Assembly: GCA_017450435.1 (NCBI GenBank)
Contig: JAFSTO010000043.1
Location: 1 to 64,000 of the forward strand
Reading direction: 5' to 3'
Length of the DNA: 64,000 nucleotides
Source: Paludibacteraceae bacterium
GTDB taxonomy: Bacteria > Bacteroidota > Bacteroidia > Bacteroidales > Paludibacteraceae
In this document: positions 8,501 through 17,744 of the stretch, one piece after another
How the letters are laid out: each line of letters begins with the position of its first letter
Numbering within the stretch: the stretch's first letter is position 1
The notes under the pieces: model-generated
What the model saw: only the letters and a program-made list of their open reading frames with translations
What the model was told of the DNA's origin: nothing
Database searches by the model: none
Position numbers and translations under genes: made by a program

Positions 8501-11500
8501 ACGGAAGGTATCGAGTATCAAGCCGCCGTTATAGAGAGTGAGCAGACCTTTATTGCTGCCGGCGGGATGCCTCATCGCCAAGGCAATCTGCGTAAAGCCG
8601 CCGGTGTTAATCGCCTTGCGTGCCGTATAAACGGAGTCTCCTATGACTGCGCGCAGAATGGAATCGGAGGTGAGCCACAATTGCAGCTTACTGCCGTTGG
8701 TGCCGTGCGAGAAGAGTGGCATATCCGTCCCCGTTGCTTCGGGACAGATCATCATGTCAATGGTGAAATCCTTGTAGCTGAGGTTGCGTTTCGCCTCGGT
8801 CTCGACGGAGGAGTTGCCGCTGAAGAGGACGCTGACAGCCTCTGCCACATTGGCGTTGTTCACTTCTCCCTTGACCTCGAAATTAGTGATCTGCGAGAGG
8901 TAGTTGTAGTCGATGTCCTCGGAGAAGTTGAAGATGATATTGTCGCCAATTCCGATGATGGCGTTTTTCGGTTCGGGGTTACCGAAGAGCTGCGGTCGGC
9001 GTGTATCCTTGACGCCGCTCAGTACGGTTGAGGAAGAGGTAAGGAACGAATTGCCGTCCCGGCAGAAGAGTACGGCACGCAGGTCGTACCCTTTCTCTAT
9101 AATAGGTCCATCACCGTAGAACTTATGTGTTATATTGCCGTTCTCAGGTATGAGTTTCTTCACTCCTGAGGCGTTAGCCATCAGTGTGCTGTCGGCATAG
9201 AAAGAGCATAGATTGGTCCAATATTCCTCTCCGCGGTTAGTTTCCTTGTATTGTAACTCAATATGGTCAAAATTATGCTGATGTTTATTAAATCCATCAA
9301 TGACGATAGGTAAGAACCATCCGCGGTCATTATCGTAGCCTGCATCGCAGTTCATTACCCACTTATTTCCGGGATTGGATATGTTTACGGGTCCCGCTTC
9401 GCGAAGGTAGTGTACATCAAAGGACACAAGGTCACTCACGTGTTCCCAGTCGCTTGCCGGGGCGAACATTAGTTGTAGGCTGTCATAGTCGAAGCCCTCA
9501 CCGGCATACACATACATCGTAGTGGTGGTTACCTCGCCGGGTTTGATGATGAACTCCATTCCGTTACCGTTTAGAGGTGAGGATTCGATGAATATCCTTG
9601 CACCATGTGGGTTGGACGAGGTTACCAGATATAAATCAATGAGGCAAAGTGCCCCGCTGACGGCTTCAGGCTGTTCACTGTCGTTGGCCATATAGACTTT
9701 GAATACCGCGGGTTGGTCGATACGAACGCCGCTCACGCTCTGTCGGTCAAGCCAAATCTTGGGGTTGACGATCTTCTTGGTTCGCTGATCGACTGTCGTT
9801 CCCGGCCGATAGACCAGTGTGTTTCGTTCGTCTTCCCACGGGTTGCAGGTAGCCCCCCCGCGTGTGCGATAGACATAGCCTCGCGGAGCGGAGATGGCAG
9901 AATAGGAGATACCTTCGGTGGTTATTCCCTGACGAATATGACTTGCCACAATGTCCGACCATTGGTTGTAGTTGGCGTTGAAGAACACTTCGCTCTCGCT
10001 GATGCTTCTGGTCCCGGTAGTATCAGTGGTGGCGGTACGCACATGGTAAACGTCAAAGTTCAGATGGCTCTTTTTGTCCATTGATATTGTGAAACTCTCC
10101 TGACGGCTGTAGCCATAGCCTGAACCGTAAGTGCCGGTACTGCTATAAGATACGACAGGTGTAATCCCGAACTGGAAGGTTGCACCGAAAAAATCCAACT
10201 CGATACGATTGATTTTAGCAGGGTCATTCCCGCTCCTATAAGCAGTAGTTTCACCTGCTGTCGGTATCATATTCAATAACGTTTTCAGAAACGGTTGTGA
10301 GAGAATGACTCCTGCTGCAGCGGCAAGGCGGTCCCATCTGTTGTCTCCGTCTGTGCCGAAATAGTCGGCTGTGGTGAATGGATAAACCAAGCATTGCGAC
10401 TGCGTGTATTCGCTCTCGAAAGTCTCGCCGTGGGTGAATTTTGAGCCGCCGTCCAAATCATAGTTGGCTACCATATCATAGGCGGTCATTTTCTCGTACT
10501 CGTTCTCGCCTATCATGTTAATCCATGCCCCAAGGACATTGAGTTTCTCCTTGAGCTCGTCTCTGTACTTTCCGTCGCCTGCCGGTTTAATCATTTCGTA
10601 TTCGAAGGCAGCGGTGTCAGAGGGAAGGTTCTCTACCCAATATACAGGTTTCTTGGTGGCATTGGCTTCTGCTTGCGCCTGTTCGCGGGCGCCGGTATGG
10701 AGCATCGCAAAAATATCCTGCGCCAACTGCGGTAATATCTGTGTTACGATATGTTTCTGCGAGTGAATGAACCGTGACGTTATTTGCGGACCGTAAGCCA
10801 ACGACTCATCGCGTACAAGATGATATTTCTTGCCGCCCGAAACACCCTCGGCGATGTGTACAAGCGAGCCGTAGGGAGTGGTAATAGTGCCCGTCATGCT
10901 GTTCGATGCAGAGTCGGAGTAGAGCGTGGAGGTGCCGCTCAATCGTGCGCTCATCAGACTATACAGGCTGTCCGGTATGGCACGGATGGACGATACGGGC
11001 GAAACAAGCATGTTCTGCACCACGCCGATATACACATCCGCATCGCCGCCTACCATGGTCGGTTCGCTGCTCGTTGTGATGTCCTCATTCACTTTCATGG
11101 TATAGGAATAGCCTTTCTTTCCGTTTCCTGAAGTGATGATATCCAGATTTATTATGTCATGGTTAGAAACCGTATTGATAATACCATATTCAACAGGAGC
11201 AGCCACTGTTCCTGAATAACTATCCATTTTGGTACCGACTCCGAATTGGAGGCTCACACCTGCCTCAAATGCCATGTCCACGGTATAGTCGTATTTGAGT
11301 GTCGAGCCTTTGGAGATAGTAGCAGTACTGCTTCCTCCCGGTGGGTCGCGCAGGATGTCTATCAATAGTGGCTGCCCAACGGAAATGGCGTCTTGGGCGC
11401 CGGTGGTGGCAAAGAGGTTGAGAATATATCCTTGTAACGGTTTGGCTTCGTAAGTGGTGCCGTCCTGCTCAAGTGTCATCGTTACGGTGCGCAGAGCATC

Positions 11501-14500
11501 ATTGCCTGTGAGCAGGCGCGTTGTCTGCTCGGCTTTGAGGTTATAGACGGCCTGACCATTTTCGTCCAATTGTATAATCTCATGGTTGACGCCATTGGCA
11601 AAGCCGTTATGTATAGTTACTTTTCCACCGCCTATATGTACGATATCCTCGTTGAGCGAGCCTGCCACGCCGTTCCACGGGTAGCGTTCTACCACGGAGA
11701 TTTGTATAGGGTACCTACGCTCCAGACTGAATACAGGATAGCCGAAGGTGTAACGAGTCGTATCGCCCAAAATAGTCTTACCTGACGAATCTACACCGAT
11801 GCTGTCATGATATACCAGCGGCACCTGTTCGGAATAACCGCCGAGTGTGCTGCAGTAGTAGTAGAGATCGCCGAAATAGTCGAAACCATCATACACAAGT
11901 TGCCTGTAGGTTATTTCTACCGGCGAGTGGTAGATGCGGTTATAGACGGCGTTATATACAGCGACGGGATTGTCAATAGTACGACCATCGACATCGGTGT
12001 AGGTGCCGCTGTACCTGATTGTATCCGCTGTGAGGGCGGAGGTGAGGTCGATAACCTCATTCACCATACCGTCTTGAAATAGGGTAGGATAACCTTCGCA
12101 ATAGACTTGCGTCACTTTCCAACGTACCGGCGGCAGCATGAGACGGTACTCTCCTGTCGCGGAATCCGGCTTGACCACCATGCGTTTGCGGAAGACCTCC
12201 GCGGTCGTCTGGTGTCCTGTGCCCACGGGGTGTGGGAAGGTCTTGTTGCGCTGTGTGATGAGCGGGTCAGTGTTGTCAAAGACGAGCCAGGAGGTGTTGT
12301 CGCCCTCAAGCGTGAGCACCATGGTCAGGTCCTCGCCAAGGTTGTTGCGCGAGAGGTTGTTGCCCAGCGGCAATTCGCCTTGGTCTTTACCTCCCACGAC
12401 GCGTCCCGTGAGACAGACGAGGGTGGAGTCATAGAAATAGACATTGGTCACCTTGTCGGTCAGCACCACTCCCTGCGGGCTCTTGTAATAACCTCCTTTG
12501 GTAAAGGTGTGTCCGTCCATCTCCACCCGTATTTTGTTGGATGTACCGGCGAGGACGAAGAAATTGGCCTTACCCTCAAAATCGGTCTCCACCACCTCTC
12601 CACGGCGGTTGTAAATGATACTATCGTTCACGCGGAAGTGTGCGCCCTTGACCGGGATGGAGGTACCTTCGTACATTACCACGGCGCTGAATGACAAACC
12701 ATTGGTAATGATGAAATCGCTGAGAACACGGTAGTTGCTGAGACTGTCGAAAGTGACCGCTGCACTCCCGTTTTCCAAATGGATCGCCTGAGAGGTAGGC
12801 GTGACAGTGTAAGTAACAGACTTGCCACCGAGGTACGGTATGTCTTTCGCAATGAAATGTCCGTCCTGATCGGTTGTCACGGTGAATGTGGTGCCGGGCA
12901 TTAAGCGGTGGGCGCTGTCCTGAGGCTCGATGGTGACTGTGATACCGGCTGCACCTGAGCCGTCGCTGAAACGGACATACCCCTCTACCTTGCCGGAGTG
13001 CTCGCATGCGCCGTCATAAATGGCTGTCCAGCTGTGTATCTCGCCCTCACAATCGTTGGTAGCGCAGACGCGGTACTCATAGTCCTCCAGAGGTAAGACA
13101 GAGGTGTCCTCATAAGAGGTCTTGTCGATGCCGGTAATGACCACAGTCCACGTTGTGTCGGGGCTGTTCTTCACGCGGCGATAGACGGTGAAATAGTCAA
13201 TAGGCCTGCCGTCGGTATCCCATGCAAGGTACACACTGCTCTGTCGTGTGACGGTCTTTATTTCTGTAGAGATGACGCCGTTCGCCTTGTGATAGAATGT
13301 AGGCAGGACAGGTACAGGTAGGTCGGCTGCCGGATCAAAGGAAGAACGCACATCAGGAACAACTCGTCCGCGCTCTATCTTCCATCCACTGCCGAGCAGC
13401 TTGAGCAGTTTTTCCGAAGCCAAGTCCCCTGTGGCAATAGTATCCATCACCGGCACTGCCTTGCCGTCCACCAACTGCCATGAACCGGGTACTTCCGCGT
13501 TCATTCGCTGTACAACAGTGTCTTGGTCAGTCTGATTGCGGTAGGTATCATTTAGCATTTTATCCCAGTTATGGGCGGATATACAGTTAGTACTTTGGTC
13601 ATTATTCCCCCAACCATATGTAGTACCGTCCTCCCAATAATGTCCCATAGCTGCATATAATATGTTGTTATATGTGCCGTTTTCATACACACGGTGCATT
13701 GTCCAACATTTGTTGTCAGTTGTCCAATCGTAATTATCTCCCATTGCGACAATAGCACCACCATAGGTAAAATATGAACTGTTGTTGGTATTGAGTGTGC
13801 CGTCGAACCGACAATCAGTGATTGACAAAATTGCACTATTGGCATGCCCGATGATACCTGCAACGCTATTATTAGTGCTCGTAACGTTGACAGCCACCCA
13901 TACATTATCTATATTTATCTGGTAATGACTATCGGCCATGACAGTTCCTATAAGTCCGGAAGACCATTTTCCACCCACTACGGTACCTGTTACGTGCAGA
14001 TTCTTAATTGTACAATCCTCCACCATACGGAAGGGAGCGATGTAGTCGGCTGCATAAGCGCTATTGACATTCTGGTCATAATTGACATGGAGTGTGTGTC
14101 CGCGACCATCAAAGGTTCCGCGATAGGGTGCCGTCGCGTTCCAGCCGACAATTGTATCCGTAGAGATGTCGGCGGTCAGTATGGCATTGACGTCGTATTT
14201 GCCTGCAGCGGTCTCCACCATCTCTGCAAATCGAATCCAGTCTGCCTCTGTGGCGATGATAAGGGTATTGCCGTCATATTCGATAGTGGCATAACTATTG
14301 ATGAGGGTAGGTGCCTTACCACGTGCCCAAGTCTTACAGCCATCAAACCGTGTACCTAAATGTATGGGGTCGAATAGACAATTCTCTATTTGCAGCGTGC
14401 CGTCGTCATTGGAGCCTACGAAACCACTATGGGCGTAACTATTCTTTCCTTCGAAACTGCCGTTGAAGACGCAGTTACGAATCGTGGCTTGAGCTGAAAA

Positions 14501-16441
14501 CATTCTTCCAATGAAACCTCCACATGCAGCAATACCATGAGTCGTGCTGTTGATTGTCGCAGACATGCGGCAGTTCTCAATCAATACCTTGCCATCCTCC
14601 ACTTTTCCCACCAAGCCTGAGGCGTACATTGCACTGCAGGTTATGTTGCCCGCTACATGCAGGTTGCGGAATGTGGCGTCTTTGACATTACGGAACAGAC
14701 CTACATAATCTTCATCATAGTTGATGGAAGCTGTGATGGTGTGCCCGTTGCCGTCGAACACGCCGCTATACGGTTTGTTAAGCCCCCCCGCAATTCTTGA
14801 CACCGTAATATCGTTGTAGAGCCGTGCATGAACGGCTTTAATCCCGCCTGCCTCCACGGAGTCGCAAAATGCATTCCAGTCGTCTGCCGTATGGATGGGA
14901 ATGACAAACGGCTTGATGTCCTTCCATTGACCGATAGGCGAACTTAGACGTTTGGTGCGGAACTCAATCTTATAATCCACGCAGGTGCGGGCTACGGAGA
15001 TGATTTTCTGCTGCTGCGAGCGTTCCTGCGCCGTGAGGATATACTCTACACTGTCGATGAGTTCGCCCTCGCGGTTGTACATGGTCGTGAAGATGGCCAT
15101 CTGTGCGCGGTCATCCCACACGGCGTTGTACTCGTCGGCGTAGGTCCAGTTGACGCGCGCCGTGTAAGCAAGACTGTCTTCCCATTGTGCGGTATAGCCG
15201 GCTACGCGCAACAAGTGCAGGTCATCCACGATACATGAGGCATATTGGGCTGCGGTGTTCTGTTCCCACCCCCATGTCTGCGTGGCAGTACGGCGAATAC
15301 GGTAGGTCAGGCTGTCGAGCGTACCGCCGTTCTTGAGACGCGCACCGCTCAAAGCCGAGATAAGAAGACTGTCAATATATGTATAACTGAGCGATTTAGG
15401 CGTGAAGGGAACAGTACCGATAGAGGTGAAGTCTTCCTCACGACCAGTTAGCGAGCGTTGTACCTCAAAGAAATCCATCGGAACAACATCCTCCACATTC
15501 TGGTACTCAATGCTCCATGCCAGGCGAACCTTCGCCTTGTGGTCTCCCTGCGGAGTGGCAGTCAGACTGATTGGCGCGTGCAGCATGGCGAGATTGAGGG
15601 ATGTCGAGGACTTCTCGGTGATAGGGTTATCATCTTTGTCTTTGTAACTCGCCACGATATGGAAATCATTATGAACCTCCGTTGCATCAACATAGATAAT
15701 ACCGTTGTTGGAGCGATTGTCCATTGTCACGGTATGCTCCGTGCCGTTGGCATCCTTGTATTTATATTTAATGTCAGTGATTGCATCTTTGGCGATATAC
15801 CATGGTATCTCAATCTTGCCCGCCTCGCTGTATGAGAGTGTGGCGGTGGTGATTTGCGGATAGACTACGGCCTCGGCAGCCGGGATGGTGACTGTGAAGT
15901 CGCTCAGTCCGGACACTTTTTCCTTGGAGCGTGCGTTGCCGTCGCGCTCCACATCCCACGTGAGTTTCACTTCCTCTCCGCGCCAATCAAGAGGCACAGT
16001 CCAAACGGCATAGATGCTATACGTATCACCGTCGGAATTTTCATACACCTGCCGCACTACGTCGCCCATTGACGAGGTGAGGGTGAAGTGACTGGTTGAG
16101 TTACCCTGCGTCACCGCGATGTTACCCCCTACTTCTGTTTTGAAGTGAACGGGGATGTCCTCGCTGTCACTGTCAACATTGCCGTCGCTGCTCCAGTGGA
16201 AGACCGTGTAGGTCGAGCCTTTAACCACAATTTTGAGGTTACCGTTCGTAACCCAGCAGTCGGCGCCGTCCTGGTCGTAAACCGGACATTTGATGGAAAA
16301 CTTGCTCGTTCCGCTGAGTGTGACTGAGTAGTTCTGCGTTTTGTCCACCCAAGTGTCCGCACTCGCCTCTGCAGGCAATAACAGCATCACCGTTGAAATC
16401 AGTATGAACAAAGCAAATTGTAAGAACTTGGTTCTTTTCAT
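5579..16441 (-). CDS. Giant multidomain secreted protein (3620 aa) with LamG, Fn3 and GLUG-like domains
   Basis: A signal peptide (about residues 1-28, hydrophobic run FALFILISTVMLLLPAEASA) starts an extracellular protein. Two GLUG-like repeat regions follow at about 510-655 and 730-885, with GVFDGNGHTITA and GTFDGRGHTLHVN strands. An Fn3-like module (about 1047-1140) precedes a carboxypeptidase-regulatory-like Ig fold (about 1150-1235). Two LamG/concanavalin-like domains lie at about 2555-2690 and 2745-2900. The last 450 residues repeat the GWNWISFNV / GWNGIGY motif and the D-x-I-x-A-F domain shared with the lipoprotein encoded next. The tail (GWYTPLGILLPDEPTVPG, then VYIHN) resembles a type IX secretion sorting domain. 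Adhesin or matrix component is the best guess; no catalytic site is evident. The gene is unbroken despite two poly-G7 tracts. Confidence 0.85.
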   Translation of the reverse strand: MKRTKFLQFALFILISTVMLLLPAEASADTWVDKTQNYSVTLSGTSKFSIKCPVYDQDGADCWVTNGNLKIVVKGSTYTVFHWSSDGNVDSDSEDIPVHFKTEVGGNIAVTQGNSTSHFTLTSSMGDVVRQVYENSDGDTYSIYAVWTVPLDWRGEEVKLTWDVERDGNARSKEKVSGLSDFTVTIPAAEAVVYPQITTATLSYSEAGKIEIPWYIAKDAITDIKYKYKDANGTEHTVTMDNRSNNGIIYVDATEVHNDFHIVASYKDKDDNPITEKSSTSLNLAMLHAPISLTATPQGDHKAKVRLAWSIEYQNVEDVVPMDFFEVQRSLTGREEDFTSIGTVPFTPKSLSYTYIDSLLISALSGARLKNGGTLDSLTYRIRRTATQTWGWEQNTAAQYASCIVDDLHLLRVAGYTAQWEDSLAYTARVNWTYADEYNAVWDDRAQMAIFTTMYNREGELIDSVEYILTAQERSQQQKIISVARTCVDYKIEFRTKRLSSPIGQWKDIKPFVIPIHTADDWNAFCDSVEAGGIKAVHARLYNDITVSRIAGGLNKPYSGVFDGNGHTITASINYDEDYVGLFRNVKDATFRNLHVAGNITCSAMYASGLVGKVEDGKVLIENCRMSATINSTTHGIAACGGFIGRMFSAQATIRNCVFNGSFEGKNSYAHSGFVGSNDDGTLQIENCLFDPIHLGTRFDGCKTWARGKAPTLINSYATIEYDGNTLIIATEADWIRFAEMVETAAGKYDVNAILTADISTDTIVGWNATAPYRGTFDGRGHTLHVNYDQNVNSAYAADYIAPFRMVEDCTIKNLHVTGTVVGGKWSSGLIGTVMADSHYQINIDNVWVAVNVTSTNNSVAGIIGHANSAILSITDCRFDGTLNTNNSSYFTYGGAIVAMGDNYDWTTDNKCWTMHRVYENGTYNNILYAAMGHYWEDGTTYGWGNNDQSTNCISAHNWDKMLNDTYRNQTDQDTVVQRMNAEVPGSWQLVDGKAVPVMDTIATGDLASEKLLKLLGSGWKIERGRVVPDVRSSFDPAADLPVPVLPTFYHKANGVISTEIKTVTRQSSVYLAWDTDGRPIDYFTVYRRVKNSPDTTWTVVITGIDKTSYEDTSVLPLEDYEYRVCATNDCEGEIHSWTAIYDGACEHSGKVEGYVRFSDGSGAAGITVTIEPQDSAHRLMPGTTFTVTTDQDGHFIAKDIPYLGGKSVTYTVTPTSQAIHLENGSAAVTFDSLSNYRVLSDFIITNGLSFSAVVMYEGTSIPVKGAHFRVNDSIIYNRRGEVVETDFEGKANFFVLAGTSNKIRVEMDGHTFTKGGYYKSPQGVVLTDKVTNVYFYDSTLVCLTGRVVGGKDQGELPLGNNLSRNNLGEDLTMVLTLEGDNTSWLVFDNTDPLITQRNKTFPHPVGTGHQTTAEVFRKRMVVKPDSATGEYRLMLPPVRWKVTQVYCEGYPTLFQDGMVNEVIDLTSALTADTIRYSGTYTDVDGRTIDNPVAVYNAVYNRIYHSPVEITYRQLVYDGFDYFGDLYYYCSTLGGYSEQVPLVYHDSIGVDSSGKTILGDTTRYTFGYPVFSLERRYPIQISVVERYPWNGVAGSLNEDIVHIGGGKVTIHNGFANGVNHEIIQLDENGQAVYNLKAEQTTRLLTGNDALRTVTMTLEQDGTTYEAKPLQGYILNLFATTGAQDAISVGQPLLIDILRDPPGGSSTATISKGSTLKYDYTVDMAFEAGVSLQFGVGTKMDSYSGTVAAPVEYGIINTVSNHDIINLDIITSGNGKKGYSYTMKVNEDITTSSEPTMVGGDADVYIGVVQNMLVSPVSSIRAIPDSLYSLMSARLSGTSTLYSDSASNSMTGTITTPYGSLVHIAEGVSGGKKYHLVRDESLAYGPQITSRFIHSQKHIVTQILPQLAQDIFAMLHTGAREQAQAEANATKKPVYWVENLPSDTAAFEYEMIKPAGDGKYRDELKEKLNVLGAWINMIGENEYEKMTAYDMVANYDLDGGSKFTHGETFESEYTQSQCLVYPFTTADYFGTDGDNRWDRLAAAAGVILSQPFLKTLLNMIPTAGETTAYRSGNDPAKINRIELDFFGATFQFGITPVVSYSSTGTYGSGYGYSRQESFTISMDKKSHLNFDVYHVRTATTDTTGTRSISESEVFFNANYNQWSDIVASHIRQGITTEGISYSAISAPRGYVYRTRGGATCNPWEDERNTLVYRPGTTVDQRTKKIVNPKIWLDRQSVSGVRIDQPAVFKVYMANDSEQPEAVSGALCLIDLYLVTSSNPHGARIFIESSPLNGNGMEFIIKPGEVTTTTMYVYAGEGFDYDSLQLMFAPASDWEHVSDLVSFDVHYLREAGPVNISNPGNKWVMNCDAGYDNDRGWFLPIVIDGFNKHQHNFDHIELQYKETNRGEEYWTNLCSFYADSTLMANASGVKKLIPENGNITHKFYGDGPIIEKGYDLRAVLFCRDGNSFLTSSSTVLSGVKDTRRPQLFGNPEPKNAIIGIGDNIIFNFSEDIDYNYLSQITNFEVKGEVNNANVAEAVSVLFSGNSSVETEAKRNLSYKDFTIDMMICPEATGTDMPLFSHGTNGSKLQLWLTSDSILRAVIGDSVYTARKAINTGGFTQIALAMRHPAGSNKGLLTLYNGGLILDTFRIYESYNGVGPLIFGRTNETNRTRSTYYHGRMMEARLWYRALTGGQLGTTYGNRRLTGYEVGLVDYYPMNEGTGTYALDHAQGANARLIDAGWMVPRGWSLHTDGQAVRLDENALNRTDEQDYTLMFWFQTDEHGRGVVLGNTGITDDTDPNHFCIGFDGAELVYRSAEQVHQLGSGYDDNTWHHFAMTVNRAHNIANIYIDHALRVSFASDQLGGISGGVPAIGDAENGFTGNIDELCFFSQALPLSLIKRFATKSPAGDEAGLLTYFSFDRQQRQKDNDIELVPYPYSRRIYLDDKLQVVYELDPVTKEPTTTPKRDYLFVDSVAVIMSHLVNSTAAPVAPAEELKNISFSYAGKNNQVLVNINELASRINRRNLYVTLRDVEDKNGNAMASPATAVYFVNNSALRWIDKQMETTGSYGYEDKIYLEFENIDATDHTYTIENCPKWLTLDTYTDVISAQNKVTITGIVNKGLNVGSYDEVIYLTDENGVSEPLYFMLTVEGEQPEWADGIEHELLQYSMNIIGRVYVHDEIDIDNRDIIGAFDRDGKCHGFANIHYTTMTGESNLYLTVYDNHTSGTNLYFKLWQYSTGREMMLTMPTEGSSVRDVLAFRNGTIIGTDEPVRFEASDKYIQTFNLKEGWNWISFNVTNDKLLNLHNLLESLPWKDGDVLTDMNSTTTFIYKGGFWIASSGNVTDEITPKKAYAVKVQAETRFPIAGNIIQNVDMRTITLKNGWNGIGYTPMHNLPVETALSDYYDKALPGDVIKSHDEFAYFTNVGGVGRWKGSLEYMKPGEGYMLLRKAQNETNFVYPFYEPNSTFIDEWSYSTVRSSAPARRNTMSVSAVVDGISLMEGDQLVALANGERIGEAGAKDNVFYLTISNDVQSGIRFAIERDGEILDTTDEQMTYTPNAVVGAPDNPAVISFRTGGIDNGNVDEDDCGCGIRGWYTPLGILLPDEPTVPGVYIHNCKKEIIK

Positions 16442-16479
16442 ATATTTTTGTTTTTTTATTGCTTAATGTTAATTAAGAA

Positions 16480-16600
16480 AAGTACGAAGTGAACAAGTAC
16501 CGACCTTGTTTCACCCAAATGTAGAGACACGGGGTCCCCGCGAACATCGTGAAGTGGGGTGTCAGACGGTATTGTGTACCGTCTCTCAAAACACTCAACC
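16480..16600. repeat. Intergenic repeat element E1 with ACGGTA hairpin
   Basis: After a short TACGAAG-type repeat, the gap holds ACCTTGTTTCACCCAAATG, a GGTCCCCGCGAACATCGTG block, then GTGTCAGACGGTA and TACCGTCTCTCAA. The last two form an 8-bp hairpin at 16564-16584 (AGACGGTA/TACCGTCT). Related pieces recur at 17640-17735, 25111-25165 and 28660-28710, so this is a dispersed intergenic element of REP or small-MITE type. Confidence 0.7.
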
Positions 16601-16876
16601 ACGTGGCTGTTCGTCAATGGAAGTTTTTTGTTGATTATCGCCATCATCACCTTCAATGAGCAACACGATCCAAACAAGCAATGGTGAGACAAAGAACGAT
16701 AACAGCACCCAACAGACAGGGTCGCGGTGTCTGTTCTTTGCCATGCGATAAGCTATGTGTATGCGAATGAGATACACTAATCCTAATCCCAAGGCGATAG
16801 CCAAAAGGATTAGAAGAACTGTCCAAAATTGTGGGTCAACAACCAAGCGAGTGTCAAGTAGGATTGTGCTTGTCAT
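16595..16876 (-). CDS. Small membrane protein with two TM helices
   Basis: This 93-residue protein has two hydrophobic segments: about residues 17-37 ([20 protein letters not shown]) and about 55-73 ([20 protein letters not shown]). A positively charged loop ([15 protein letters not shown]) lies between them and an acidic tail follows, giving a hairpin in the inner membrane. Its start overlaps the stop of the upstream gene by 4 bp (ATGA type), so the two are translationally coupled. The second segment resembles short hypothetical membrane proteins that follow phage-shock-like or transport genes. I do not recognise a specific family. Confidence 0.7.
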   Translation of the reverse strand: MTSTILLDTRLVVDPQFWTVLLILLAIALGLGLVYLIRIHIAYRMAKNRHRDPVCWVLLSFFVSPLLVWIVLLIEGDDGDNQQKTSIDEQPRG

Positions 16877-17613
16877 TTCACTTTATAGGATTTTAATTCA
16901 AATTTAACCTTGTATTTGCGGTCGGGATGCGAGTATATCGCTTGGCTTTTATAATAGGCATAACTTTCTTTGAAATTATATCCTTCTAATTCAATGCTCT
17001 TTACTAATCCTGACTCGATAGTGATGGATTTGCTGAAATCTTGATAGTCAAGCATATTATCGTTCATATCGTAATAATACATTCGCCCTGTAATGGCAGT
17101 TATAGTTCTATCTGTGTTATTCTTAAAAGAAACTGTAGCGTTGTGATCGACAAAGTTATGCGAATATTTTGCAAGCGTCACTGCATTTGCATTGACTGCC
17201 GTTTGGGTAGTCGATGTCGTGGTAGTGGTTGCTTTAGTGGTTTGGGTTGTTTTTTGCTGTGCTGTGGTGGTGTGTTGTGTTGTTGTGGTTTGGCTTACCT
17301 TTTCAACATGTTTAGAAGATGTTTGCTTCAACTGCTCCAACTCGCTTTTTGTTTGAGCGAGTTCGTTTTCCAGCTGTCGAACTTCTTGTTGTAGGGCATT
17401 CCACTCTCTCTCAGAGATAGCGAAATCTACTGTAGATGACGAAGATTGCTTTTCTACGCCAATTACAATCTCTTGTTCATTCGGTTTATCCGGTGTATTT
17501 TCCAAACGTATTAGTCCTGTTGCCCATAAAACGGCAATTACAGCAATTGCTACAAAAGCAACAATGAGAATGACTTTCAAGCCATTTCTCTGCTCATATC
17601 TTTCTTCGTTCAT
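16873..17613 (-). CDS. Membrane-anchored coiled-coil protein with Thr/Gln-rich stalk
   Basis: This 246-residue protein has one N-terminal membrane helix (about residues 12-32, [20 protein letters not shown]) and a coiled coil (about 64-98, heptads of [20 protein letters not shown]). A low-complexity Thr/Gln stalk (about 105-140, [20 protein letters not shown]) leads to a C-terminal beta-rich domain (about 150-246). That domain has the pattern [20 protein letters not shown] then ITGRMYYYD, which fits a FxLYD-like immunoglobulin fold. It is probably anchored in the inner membrane with its C-domain in the periplasm. It lies 131 bp downstream of the NRPS and overlaps the next gene by 4 bp. A role in the NRPS pathway is possible but unsupported by homology. 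Confidence 0.7.
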   Translation of the reverse strand: MNEERYEQRNGLKVILIVAFVAIAVIAVLWATGLIRLENTPDKPNEQEIVIGVEKQSSSSTVDFAISEREWNALQQEVRQLENELAQTKSELEQLKQTSSKHVEKVSQTTTTQHTTTAQQKTTQTTKATTTTTSTTQTAVNANAVTLAKYSHNFVDHNATVSFKNNTDRTITAITGRMYYYDMNDNMLDYQDFSKSITIESGLVKSIELEGYNFKESYAYYKSQAIYSHPDRKYKVKFELKSYKVK

Positions 17614-17639
17614 AATTTGTTATATTTAGTTTGTTATCT

Positions 17640-17735
17640 TTTTCGAGCGTCTCTACACTTGGGCGAAACAACGTGGACTCCGCGAAACAACGTGAAATGG
17701 TGGTGTCAGACAAGGTGGGAAGTTCATGGTTGTCC
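17640..17735. repeat. Intergenic repeat element E2
   Basis: The gap between the NRPS stop and the next gene holds GTCTCTACACTTGGGCGAAAC, and then ACTCCGCGAAACAACGTG and GGTGTCAGACAAGG. These match element E1 at 16500-16570 in part on the same strand and in part as its reverse complement. The ACGGTA hairpin is absent here. Confidence 0.55.
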
Positions 17736-17744
17736 TCAAATAGC

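Noticed and set aside
7895-9031. Plus-strand open frame of 378 codons
   Set aside because: It lies fully inside the giant gene on the opposite strand. The giant frame has clear domains; this one has none.
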